From Deltaproteobacteria bacterium (GTDB lineage: Bacteria > Desulfobacterota > Binatia > HRBIN30 > CADEER01): a stretch of 61,220 nt of DNA. The position numbers and the translations under genes were made by a program. Below the pieces are notes generated by a model. The model was not told the origin of the DNA. It made no database searches and saw nothing but the letters and a program-made list of their open reading frames with translations. Below, piece by piece: positions 26,680 through 34,865 of this stretch. Location: contig JAJCZJ010000104.1 in the NCBI GenBank assembly GCA_029262455.1, forward strand, positions 1 to 61,220, read 5' to 3'. The number at the start of each line of letters is the position of its first letter. The stretch's first letter is position 1.

Positions 26680-28089
26680 TTAGGTCACCAGATGATCGAC
26701 TACGCGGTAGAGTTGGTTGAGATTGCGGCACTCTTCTACGACGTCGCAGAACGGCAGGTAGCGGTCCATCTCGCTGTCGCCGAAGCCCCACGTCAGCTTA
26801 CTTTCTGGGTTGAGCCAGATCACTTGCTTGGCGCGTTGCTGTATGTCGCGAAGAACCCATTCGTGCGGCAGATTGTAGTTGTTGCGCGCGTCGCCGAGAA
26901 TAATCACCGTCGTGCGACTGTTCACTGCTGTGAGGTAGTCACTGTGAAACTGCCGAAAAGCGGTGCCGAAGTCGGAGTGCGCATAGACATTGATTACGTT
27001 CCCCGTCAGGGCCTGCGTCAGTGCCTCCTGGGTTTCGTTGCTCTCGAAGAGCTGCGTGATTTCGCCGAGGTCACTGACGAAGATGAAAGAACGCACGCGC
27101 GAATACAGATCCTGCAGCGAGTATACGAACTGCAGCATGAAGCGCGACACATTGCGGACTGAGTCGGATACGTCACACAACACCACCACCTGCGGACGCT
27201 CGCGCACGCGGCGATCGAAGTGGATGTGAAACGGGATACCCCCGTACTGGAGATTCTTTCGCAACGTTGCCTTGACGTCGAACTTGCCGCGCTTGGCGCG
27301 CTTGCGACGGACCGCGACGATGTTCTTGAGCCGCTGCGCGAGATGAGCGACGGCCTCTTTCATACGTCGCATTTCATCTTCGGAGAGGTAGTAAAAGCTC
27401 TTCTCTGAAAGAGTTGCGACACGATCGCGTTCGCGTTGTGTATGATCCTGTTTCTCCAGCTCCATGCGCACGGCGCGGCGGATCATGTCGCGCAAATCCT
27501 TCATGCGTTGCTCGAAGAGCTTGTCGATCAAATCGCGCAACTCCGGAGGCAAGTCCATCTCGTCCAGCGTGTCGCGCAGATTCTGCAGTTCCTCACCCAG
27601 CCCATCGAGGCCCATGGCCTCGGCAACTCCGTGTGTATACCGCCCTTCTTGGTAGACTCGCTCGATACCTTGCGCACCCGCCTGATTTAGTCCTTCGCGC
27701 AACATCTGCTCGAGGCGACCGCTGTCGTCCTGCAGCAAGGCCTGGGCGAGGTCCGACAGCTGCTCGTTCATGCCACCGAGGAGATCCTGCAGTTGGTCGA
27801 GGAGCTTCTGCAGATCGGCTTCGCTGAGCTCGAGGCTCTGGCCCAGCGCCCCACTCGCTTTCTGAACCGTGTCCCCCAATTCGGAGAAGTACAGATCGAA
27901 GAGTTCGTCGAAGGTGCGTTGATCGACACCGCGTTTAATCAGGGTCGCCCGCAGTGTGTCCTTGAGCTGCAGACGGTCGCCGAGCCCGACTTGCTTCATC
28001 GCATCGAAGGCGTCGAGATGCTCGGCCATGGAAATACGCAGGCCGTTGGCGCGCAGCAGCGCCGTGAAGTCGACAATCTTCTGATCCAT
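26680..28089 (-). CDS. VWA domain (CoxE-like) protein
   Basis: A 469-residue cytosolic protein. The N-terminal half is helical and Leu/Gln/Asp-rich (about 1-230). A basic segment (RRKRAKRGKFDVKATLRKNL, about 261-280) leads into a CoxE-type von Willebrand A domain with the MIDAS motif DVSDS at 306-310 and a later TVVIILGDARNN. It starts 2 bases after the stop of a MoxR-type AAA+ ATPase. MoxR/VWA pairs act as metal-cofactor insertion or complex-remodelling chaperones. No CO-dehydrogenase genes are nearby, so the client is unknown. Confidence 0.88.
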   Translation of the reverse strand: MDQKIVDFTALLRANGLRISMAEHLDAFDAMKQVGLGDRLQLKDTLRATLIKRGVDQRTFDELFDLYFSELGDTVQKASGALGQSLELSEADLQKLLDQLQDLLGGMNEQLSDLAQALLQDDSGRLEQMLREGLNQAGAQGIERVYQEGRYTHGVAEAMGLDGLGEELQNLRDTLDEMDLPPELRDLIDKLFEQRMKDLRDMIRRAVRMELEKQDHTQRERDRVATLSEKSFYYLSEDEMRRMKEAVAHLAQRLKNIVAVRRKRAKRGKFDVKATLRKNLQYGGIPFHIHFDRRVRERPQVVVLCDVSDSVRNVSRFMLQFVYSLQDLYSRVRSFIFVSDLGEITQLFESNETQEALTQALTGNVINVYAHSDFGTAFRQFHSDYLTAVNSRTTVIILGDARNNYNLPHEWVLRDIQQRAKQVIWLNPESKLTWGFGDSEMDRYLPFCDVVEECRNLNQLYRVVDHLVT

Positions 28090-28091
28090 CG

Positions 28092-29057
28092 CTAGTGCAG
28101 GATGTCCTTCTTCACCGCCTCATCGGGCGCCTCGGGTTCGTCCGCGGGTGTGCCACGCAGGAAATCCTTCAGCTCGGCTTCTGCCTTGCGAATATCGCCT
28201 TCGTACTTGAGGATGACGTTCAGCGTGTCGTTGACGATTTCTTGGTCGAGTTCCTCTGCGTTGAGAACCGCCAGAGTCCGCGCCCAGTCCAAAGTTTCCG
28301 AAATGCTCGGAGACTTCTTGAGGTCGAGCTCGCGGATCTTGTGCACGGTGGCAACCACTTGCGAGGCCAGCTCTTCGCGAATTCCCGGCACCTTGAGGCG
28401 AACGATTTCGAGCTCCTGCTCTGCGGAAGGGAAATCGATATACAGGTGCAAGCAGCGTCGCTTCAGAGCGTCGGACATCTCTCGCGCGTTGTTACTGGTC
28501 AGAACGACGATTGGAATGTTGATCGCCTGCAAGGTGCCGATCTCGGGAACGCTGACAGTGAAGTCACTCAAGACTTCGAGTAGGAACGCCTCGAACTCTG
28601 AGTCCGACTTGTCGACCTCGTCGATCAACAGAACGCAACGCTCGGCGGCTTTGATCGACTGCAGCAACGGGCGCGGCAAGATGAAGGTGTCAGAAAAGAA
28701 CACATTGTCCTGCTCGGCGATGCGCGCGACCGCATCGTTTAGCGTGTCTGTGCCCTCGATAATCTCGCCGATCTTGTCCTTGAGAATTTGGGTATAGAGC
28801 AGCTGCTTAGCGTATTCCCATTCGTATAGTGCTTTGGCTTCGTCGAGCCCCTCGTAACACTGCAGTCGGATCAGCTCGAGTCCGAGAGCCTTCGACACAA
28901 CTTTGGCGAGCTCGGTCTTACCGACACCCGCCGGCCCTTCAACCAAGATCGGCTTCTCCAACGCTGTGGCCAGGTACACCACGGTCGCGATGCGCCTGCT
29001 GCAGATGTACTGATTCTGCCCCAAGCGTTCGGTCACATCTTCGATGCTACTAAACAT
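28092..29057 (-). CDS. MoxR-type AAA+ ATPase
   Basis: About 321 residues from the ATG at 29057 (GGGGACGG upstream). Walker A is GPAGVGKTEL (41-50), and Walker B is CVLLIDEVDK. Sensor residues lie in VVLTSNNAREMSDALKRRCL. Length and order fit the MoxR/CoxD family. The partner VWA gene follows at once, so the two are very likely co-translated and act as an ATPase/adaptor pair on an unidentified client. Confidence 0.9.
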   Translation of the reverse strand: MFSSIEDVTERLGQNQYICSRRIATVVYLATALEKPILVEGPAGVGKTELAKVVSKALGLELIRLQCYEGLDEAKALYEWEYAKQLLYTQILKDKIGEIIEGTDTLNDAVARIAEQDNVFFSDTFILPRPLLQSIKAAERCVLLIDEVDKSDSEFEAFLLEVLSDFTVSVPEIGTLQAINIPIVVLTSNNAREMSDALKRRCLHLYIDFPSAEQELEIVRLKVPGIREELASQVVATVHKIRELDLKKSPSISETLDWARTLAVLNAEELDQEIVNDTLNVILKYEGDIRKAEAELKDFLRGTPADEPEAPDEAVKKDILH

Positions 29058-29158
29058 TCCGTCCCCGTTCCCCTTGTGGTTGAAACGCCAGCTATACCCG
29101 GTATCGGGGGTGATTCGAAACCTCAGAAACACATCTGTGGCAAAGGACTCGAGTCACC

Positions 29159-29914
29159 CTACTCCGAGGTCGGCAGCACCACTGGCGCCAGGGGCGTTTC
29201 ACACGGTGGCCCCTCGGCATGCCAATAGCCGCTGCGGCCGGATCCTTCCGTACAAATGACAGCCGAAGATCGTGTGCCGTATGGCCCAAAGTGGATGCAA
29301 AGTCCGTTTTCCTCTTCGATCGAACGCGGATCCAATTGCGTCGTGTGATCGGCCAAGATGCGCTGCAACTGAGCCAGCGGCGGATCGGCCGACGTCGCCC
29401 CAGCCAGGTCTACGGCTTCGAAAAGCTGATGCGATCGAGCGATCCGCGGACAGGTCGGATCGTTGACCTCCAAATTGGTGATCAGGTGCACGCCGGCATC
29501 CAGCTCTAGGGTCTCGATGTGTTCAGCGCCCGGTATGCCCACGATCGCCCTCTCAACCGACGCTGCTAGTAGGGTGAAGCGGTTGTATTCGTCGCCTTTC
29601 TCGCTTCGCAGCATCGCAGCGACCTCCTCGATACTGCGACACTGTAGCGCCTGCAGGCAAAGAATGCCGCGCGAGGCCTTCGAGGGATCTGGCGGCGTGG
29701 AGGTGCGCCGGTTCAACAGTCCGATGACGATTCCGTGCTCGTTCAGCCCTAGCCACGTGCCTCCAGCTTCGAGATCCTGCCCGGCGACGACCCAGGGATC
29801 GGTCGACAAGACGCGCGGAGGAGCCGTCGGGCGTTCGAGGAATTCATCCCGATTCGCCGCCACCAGGAGCGGGATTGAAGCCGCGACACGGGTGTAGAGC
29901 GCTAAGGTGCACAT
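29159..29914 (-). CDS. NRDE/TANGO2 family protein
   Basis: About 251 residues from the ATG at 29914, giving the family's start MCTLALY with Cys2 as the presumed N-terminal nucleophile. The NRDE motif is in LLVAANRDEFLERP, and further conserved blocks are GGTWLGLNEHGIVIGLLNRR and the C-terminal YGTRSSAVI. The fold resembles Ntn-hydrolases; eukaryotic TANGO2 is linked to haem/lipid handling. The bacterial role is unclear. It is divergent from the coiled-coil lipoprotein. Confidence 0.85.
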   Translation of the reverse strand: MCTLALYTRVAASIPLLVAANRDEFLERPTAPPRVLSTDPWVVAGQDLEAGGTWLGLNEHGIVIGLLNRRTSTPPDPSKASRGILCLQALQCRSIEEVAAMLRSEKGDEYNRFTLLAASVERAIVGIPGAEHIETLELDAGVHLITNLEVNDPTCPRIARSHQLFEAVDLAGATSADPPLAQLQRILADHTTQLDPRSIEEENGLCIHFGPYGTRSSAVICTEGSGRSGYWHAEGPPCETPLAPVVLPTSE

Positions 29915-30043
29915 GATCGGCTTCCTAACACGCTTTCGCAGGCGGCGGAACGCCGCAGCGAATCGTCGATTTTGGGGAATATTTCTCGTGGACAAGTCGC
30001 ATGTTTGCGGCTAACCTCCCGGAAAACGTTGGGGTTGTTGCTG

Positions 30044-31042
30044 ATGAAGACACGCGGAGTGGTTGTACTGATTTCAACTCTGGTACTCCCCCTGATGCTT
30101 TCCACTGGTTGTACTGTGGCGGAGCGATCAGCGGGTTCGGGGCCGGTTTTACGAGGTGGCTTGGGCCGGGGCCGCGTTCGATCAATTCGCATGCAGCTAA
30201 GCCGTGCCGAGAGTCGCATCCGCGAGCTCGAGACGCAGCTGGCCGATCGCTCCTCGGAAACCGCGGCGACGCGACGTGTTGCCGCGCTCGAAGGCCGCGA
30301 ACGCGAGCTCAGTACCCAGCTCGAACAGGCCAAGGCCGAGAGCGCCACCTTGCGCGAGGATCTCAATGAAGCGAAAGCAGCCACTGAGGCCGCTCTCGCA
30401 GCGGCCCGCGCTAGCGGGGATCCGTCCGCGGCGCCACAGATCGCAGTGCTCGAGGCAGAGCTGGAGACCGAGCGCACGCGCCGAGTGAGCGCCGAAGACC
30501 AGCTCGCGAGAATGCGCGAAGAGACCTCAGCGAGCCCGTACGAAACCAATGATAGCCAGACCGCTCTCAAGGAAGCCCAGTCCGAGATCGACCGCCTCTC
30601 GCAACAGCTCGGCGACGAGAAGCGAGAGCGCGATGACCTGGAACGACGCTTCGCCGAGCTCCGGGTACAGCTCGAAGAACAGGCTGCGGTGCCAGGCGCC
30701 GCAGCCGAAACGGCAGAAATGATCGAGTTGCAAGAAGATCAACGCCGACTTATCGCGGCGATTCAGCAAGACCTGGAGGGCAGCCGCCGCCGCGAGGAAG
30801 AACTCCGTACCACCCTCGCTTCGATGCAGGGAGCAGCGACTCCTGACTTAACAGACAAGGTGGAGAATCTCGCGGCCGAAAACATCGCCCTGCAGTCCAG
30901 CTTGGATTCTGAACACGAACGCAATGTCGAGCTCGCTGCGAAACTCGAAGTCGCCACACGCGTCGCCGACCTGATCTTCAAGATGCGACGCGAGGGACAG
31001 GTTCCGTCCCCCCAGGCGATTCAAGACGCGCAGCAACCATAG
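30044..31042 (+). CDS. Coiled-coil lipoprotein
   Basis: About 332 residues from the ATG at 30044. The signal ends in a lipobox (MLSTGC, Cys about 23). After a Gly/Arg-rich spacer, nearly all of residues 55-320 is predicted coiled coil with Glu/Leu/Arg heptads (RIRELETQLADRSSETAATR, ERDDLERRFAELRVQLEEQA). It probably forms a long rod attached to a membrane by its lipid. No enzymatic motif is seen. A GC-rich hairpin begins at its stop codon. Confidence 0.78.
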   Translation: MKTRGVVVLISTLVLPLMLSTGCTVAERSAGSGPVLRGGLGRGRVRSIRMQLSRAESRIRELETQLADRSSETAATRRVAALEGRERELSTQLEQAKAESATLREDLNEAKAATEAALAAARASGDPSAAPQIAVLEAELETERTRRVSAEDQLARMREETSASPYETNDSQTALKEAQSEIDRLSQQLGDEKRERDDLERRFAELRVQLEEQAAVPGAAAETAEMIELQEDQRRLIAAIQQDLEGSRRREEELRTTLASMQGAATPDLTDKVENLAAENIALQSSLDSEHERNVELAAKLEVATRVADLIFKMRREGQVPSPQAIQDAQQP

Positions 31043-31058
31043 CGCGCCTTCGGCGCGC
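31042..31058 (+). terminator. GC hairpin at end of coiled-coil gene
   Basis: GCGCGCC-TTC-GGCGCGC forms a seven-base-pair perfect hairpin starting at the last base of the stop codon. No T-tract follows, so it may stabilise the transcript end or act with Rho. The remaining gap to 31240 holds no recognisable gene. Confidence 0.35.
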
Positions 31059-31240
31059 CGGTTCCATAGGATAGGCGCGCCAAAACCAAGGGCTACGCGC
31101 TGCCCCGAAACGCGCGACGCCGCGCGTTTCATCTCCGACTTCCCCTTCTCGTGCCGGATCAATCACTGACGGACGCGGCGCGCACCGCCTTGGACCGCGA
31201 AGCGCTCTGGGACTATCCAGAAGGTCGCTCTTCGCGCGAC

Positions 31241-32791
31241 CTACTCCGGCAGCCAAGTAAAGCCTAGAGCCGCCGTTGGGCAACCCGTCAGCAAGACATT
31301 GACGCCTTGGATCAGCTCGTTGACGCGAACGCTGCCGTCCGCGTTCACGTCACAGGCGGCACAGCTGGATACCCCGACTCGCCCCAACGCAATGTTCACG
31401 CACTGGATCACCTCGTTTACGCGAACTTCTCCATTGCCGTCACAGTCGGCTGGGCAGCCGCTCGAACCGCCGCACGGACACGCCGATGCACATTCGTCTC
31501 CGACGATTGCCGTACAGGTCCCATCCCATGTGTCCAGGCAACAGAAATCGTCGACTCCGCAGACACAGGATTCACACACCGTATCATCGCAGCCCTGATC
31601 GTCAGGCCGCGCTTCGCAACAGTTGCTCTCGCCCGCGCACTCACAGCGGCGGTTGCACTCAGTCTCAACGATCGCCGCGCAGATTCCGTCCCACTCCAGT
31701 TCGCAACACTCTCGGTCGAGCGCACATACACAATCCTGACAGGGCTTGTCGCCGCACCCGACGACATCAGAACCCTCGACCTGCGGCTCACAGCATTCGT
31801 TACACGGACATGCGATTGAGCACTCGTCCCGCGAAATCTCGTCGCACTGAGCGTCCCACTCAAGCGTGCAGCATTCCATGTCAATATCACAGACACAGTC
31901 CTGGCAAACCTTGTCACCGCAACCAACGATCCCCGAGTCCGGCACCTGTTCCGCGCAGCAGTCGCCGCACGGGCAATCGATCGCACACTCAACGGCAGCC
32001 TCTCCAGCGCAACTAGTATCCCACTCGTCACCGCAGTCGCTGTCGATCGCGATCACACAGTCCTGACATTGCGCGTCGTCGCAACCTATCCCACCGTGCG
32101 CGTCGCAACACGCCCCATCGTCTGGACAGAAACAGTCCAAGGCACATTCCTCGTCGGCGATCACCGCACAACTCGGATCCCAGTTGTCCAGACAACAGAC
32201 CCCGTCCACTTCACAAACACACGCTTCGCACCGGCTCTCGTCACACCCGGGATTGACGTCGGTCTCATCACGCCCGTCGCAGCAGACGCCTGGGGTTGGG
32301 GTTGCATCCGGAGGTTCCGTCGGCAGCGGCGTACACGTCGTACACTCCGACGCACACTCGTCCTCCGTGCGGGCGATCGATACACACGTCGCATCCCAGG
32401 GGCCAGAACAACACGCGTCGTCCGCGGCGCAGACACACGTCGAACAAGACGGTTCGTCACAACTGCTACCGCCATGCGCGCTACAACAGTCGCCGCCCGG
32501 CGTCGGCACCGGTGTCGGATCCACACCACAGGAACAATCAGTCGAGCACTCTTCACTCGACGCGAGGCCAACACAAATGAGGCTCCAGCCGTCCGGACTT
32601 CCGTCGAGGCAGCACAGGGGCTCGTCCAGCACATTACAAACACAGTCCGCACAAGCGGAGACATCGCAACTGGGTCCGTCGTGGATCGTACAGCAGTCTC
32701 CACCGGGCGTGGGCGTTGGCGTTTGCGCACCGACCGGCGCACTGGCCGCTACCACCAAGAAACCTAAGAGAATAACCAACTGTCTAAACAT
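31241..32791 (-). CDS. Secreted Cys-rich repeat protein with EF-hand tail
   Basis: About 516 residues from the ATG at 32791 (GGCAGG upstream). After a signal peptide (about 1-23) and a TPTPTP spacer come seven modules of about 50 residues. Each follows the pattern CC-x-H-x-CD-x-C-x2-CVC-x-D-x-CC-x3-WD-x2-C-x-A-x-EC-x3-C-x-C. Many Cys per module imply a disulfide-stabilised chain. The C-terminus has two EF-hand-like loops (DCDGNGEVRVNEV and DVNADGSVRVNEL) with GCP motifs. It is exported and probably surface-attached. Function is unknown. It lies downstream of the lysyl-oxidase/repeat-protein pair on the same strand, but a terminator separates them. Confidence 0.8.
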   Translation of the reverse strand: MFRQLVILLGFLVVAASAPVGAQTPTPTPGGDCCTIHDGPSCDVSACADCVCNVLDEPLCCLDGSPDGWSLICVGLASSEECSTDCSCGVDPTPVPTPGGDCCSAHGGSSCDEPSCSTCVCAADDACCSGPWDATCVSIARTEDECASECTTCTPLPTEPPDATPTPGVCCDGRDETDVNPGCDESRCEACVCEVDGVCCLDNWDPSCAVIADEECALDCFCPDDGACCDAHGGIGCDDAQCQDCVIAIDSDCGDEWDTSCAGEAAVECAIDCPCGDCCAEQVPDSGIVGCGDKVCQDCVCDIDMECCTLEWDAQCDEISRDECSIACPCNECCEPQVEGSDVVGCGDKPCQDCVCALDRECCELEWDGICAAIVETECNRRCECAGESNCCEARPDDQGCDDTVCESCVCGVDDFCCLDTWDGTCTAIVGDECASACPCGGSSGCPADCDGNGEVRVNEVIQCVNIALGRVGVSSCAACDVNADGSVRVNELIQGVNVLLTGCPTAALGFTWLPE

Positions 32792-32896
32792 TGAGCCTGC
32801 CTTCCGCACCCACCTGCCTGCGATCTGAGATCAAGGCAGACCATTTACAGCGCGCCGCGACGTGAATGCAACGGAAATGACCACCCACAAACAAAA

Positions 32897-32926
32897 AGAG
32901 GGCTAGACCGCTAGGCCTAACCCTCT
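32897..32926 (-). terminator. Intrinsic terminator after repeat protein
   Basis: Read on the minus strand, AGAGGGTTAG pairs with CTAGCCCTCT (one G-U pair) and is followed by TTTTTG. It lies 26-55 bases after the stop codon of the lysine-rich repeat protein, as expected for a Rho-independent terminator, and separates that gene from the Cys-rich gene. Confidence 0.8.
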
Positions 32927-32951
32927 TCTCGAGATTACTAGGTGTCAGCGA

Positions 32952-34658
32952 TTAGTTGCCGCCACCTGCGATCGTGCCGCAATCGACAGGACCGATGCTG
33001 ATTTCTTCCCCGTTCGGGCCAGTGGCACTGGCGGTCGCCGATACCGTAACCGAACCGTTCAGGTCGAAAGACCAATCGAAGAACTTGGCCCTGGTGTTGA
33101 CGAGGCTACCTGCACCTGCCGGGGTTGTGTCGAACACAACTTCCGCACCGCCAAGGTCAAGCTCTCCCGGAGCTACGTTCGGCAACGTGCTACCGGAGTG
33201 GTTCAGTACCATGAGGCGGACGCGAATCAGATCGCCCTTGCCACTCGGTCCACCCTTGTTTCCGAGTCTACAACTCGCGGTGATCGCGCCTGGGTTAAAC
33301 TCACCGTTAGGATCTGGCGGAATCGGTGTACGAGTCGGACGCGCGGTCTTCGTAGGCTTGCGTGTTCTGTCGTTCACTTCGACCGGTGTACGCGTCGGAC
33401 GCGCGGTCTTCGTCGGCTTACGGGTTCGAGCATCGACTTCACCCGGAGTGCGAGTTGGGCGAGCTGTCTTCGTAGGCTTACGGGTTCGGGCATCGACCGT
33501 ACCCTGCGTGCGGGTCGGACGAGCTGTCTTCGTCGGCTTACGGGTGCGGTCATCCACCGAAATCGGCGTGCGAGTTGGGCGAGCCGTTTTGGTCGGCTTG
33601 CGCTCACGCTCCTCGACTACGATCGGGGTGCGAGTCGGGCGTGTGGTCTTGGTCGGCTTACGCGTGCGATCTTGAACTTCGATCGGGGTACGAGTCGGAC
33701 GAGCCGTCTTGGTGGGTTTACGCGTGCGATTGCCAATCTCGATCGGGGTGCGAGTCGGACGGACAGTCTTCGTCGGCTTGCGCGTCCGATCTTCAACTTC
33801 AATCGGGGTACGAGTCGGACGTGTGGTCTTCGTCGGTTTGCGCGTACGATCCTCTACCGAGATCGGGGTGCGAGTTGGGCGAGCCGTCTTGGTAGGCTTG
33901 CGCTCGCGCTCCTCGACTACGATCGGGGTGCGAGTCGGACGTGTGGTCTTCGTCGGTTTGCGCGTCCGATCATCAACTTCGATTGGGGTGCGAGTCGGAC
34001 GGGAAGTCTTCGTCGGCTTCCGCGTGCGGACGCCAACTTCAATCGGGGTGCGAGTCGGACGGTCAGTCTTCGTCGGTTTGCGCGTACGATCTTCAACTTC
34101 GACCGGGGTGCGCGTCGGACGGACAGTCTTCGTCGGCTTGCGCGTGCGATCTTCAACTTCGATCGGCGTGCGAGTCGGACGGATGGTCTTCGTCGGTTTG
34201 CGCGTACGATCTTCAACTTCGACCGGGGTGCGCGTTGGGCGCAGGGTCTTCGTCGGTTTGCGCGTCCGATCCTCGATCACAATCGGCGTGCTCGTCGAAC
34301 GCGGAGTATTCGTAGGCTTGCGCGTACGGTTCTCCTGAATGATCGGCGTGCTCGTCGAACGCGGAGTATTCGTAGGCTTACGCGTACGGTTCTCCTGAAT
34401 GATCGGCGTGCTCGTCGAACGGGGAGTATTCGTAGGCTTGCGCGTACGGTTCTCCTGAATGATCGGCGTGCTCGTCGGCCGCGAAGTACTCGTAGGCTTA
34501 CGTGTCCGAACGTCGTTGATGTCCGGAGTCCGAGTCTGCCGCGGAGTGTTGGTCGGCTTGCGGGTGTTGAAAACCCCCTGGGCTGTCGCCGTCGTCACCG
34601 AAAAAACGGTGATAACGGCCCCAATCACCGCAAGTTGAGCCAATCTTGACCTCATCAT
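32952..34658 (-). CDS. Secreted lysine/arginine-rich 20-residue repeat protein
   Basis: About 568 residues from the ATG at 34658 (GGAGG eight bases upstream). A signal peptide ends at TTATAQ (about 27). Residues about 31-450 are 21 tandem units of 20 residues with the form RTRKPTKTxRPTRTPxxVxD. The last 16 units have two lysines each (KPTK) and the first five have one, about 37 in all. The acidic end of each unit makes the repeats polyampholytic and unlikely to fold. The C-terminal domain (about 460-568) is a beta module bracketed by Cys (ASCRLG and PVDCG) like those in the neighbouring lysyl oxidase. It is a good candidate substrate for cross-linking by that enzyme. No enzymatic motif is present. 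Confidence 0.85.
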   Translation of the reverse strand: MMRSRLAQLAVIGAVITVFSVTTATAQGVFNTRKPTNTPRQTRTPDINDVRTRKPTSTSRPTSTPIIQENRTRKPTNTPRSTSTPIIQENRTRKPTNTPRSTSTPIIQENRTRKPTNTPRSTSTPIVIEDRTRKPTKTLRPTRTPVEVEDRTRKPTKTIRPTRTPIEVEDRTRKPTKTVRPTRTPVEVEDRTRKPTKTDRPTRTPIEVGVRTRKPTKTSRPTRTPIEVDDRTRKPTKTTRPTRTPIVVEERERKPTKTARPTRTPISVEDRTRKPTKTTRPTRTPIEVEDRTRKPTKTVRPTRTPIEIGNRTRKPTKTARPTRTPIEVQDRTRKPTKTTRPTRTPIVVEERERKPTKTARPTRTPISVDDRTRKPTKTARPTRTQGTVDARTRKPTKTARPTRTPGEVDARTRKPTKTARPTRTPVEVNDRTRKPTKTARPTRTPIPPDPNGEFNPGAITASCRLGNKGGPSGKGDLIRVRLMVLNHSGSTLPNVAPGELDLGGAEVVFDTTPAGAGSLVNTRAKFFDWSFDLNGSVTVSATASATGPNGEEISIGPVDCGTIAGGGN

Positions 34659-34784
34659 TTGGTCTGTCCTCCCTGTGCCAGCGAACCAAAATCGCACCGA
34701 GTGTTCCCCGAAGTGCTTGAATTCTCGATGTTTTTTAGATGGTTCACTAGTCCCCCAGTTCCTGAAAATAAGAACGATGGTCGC

Positions 34785-34814
34785 AAAGTACTGGAAATCT
34801 CCGTTGGTAGTCAA
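34785..34814 (-). promoter_or_regulatory. Weak candidate promoter for repeat protein
   Basis: On the minus strand TTGACT and TACTTT lie 18 bases apart in an AT-rich region, about 130-155 bases before the ATG of the repeat protein. The -35 fits well and the -10 poorly. The 34659-34865 gap is clearly richer in A and T than its surroundings. Confidence 0.3.
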
Positions 34815-34865
34815 GGAGAATTCCAATACAGGCGGGAATTATTTTCGATTTTGCAATTTTTCTCA

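Noticed and set aside
31307-32767. Long plus-strand frames opposite the Cys-rich protein
   Set aside because: They have no signal peptide or family; the minus-strand Cys pattern and EF-hand loops are clear.
33198-34649. Long plus-strand open frame of 483 residues opposite the repeat protein
   Set aside because: It is the mirror of the 60-base repeat: the repeat has no stop in several frames. It has no start context or family, while the minus strand has signal peptide, RBS and terminator.
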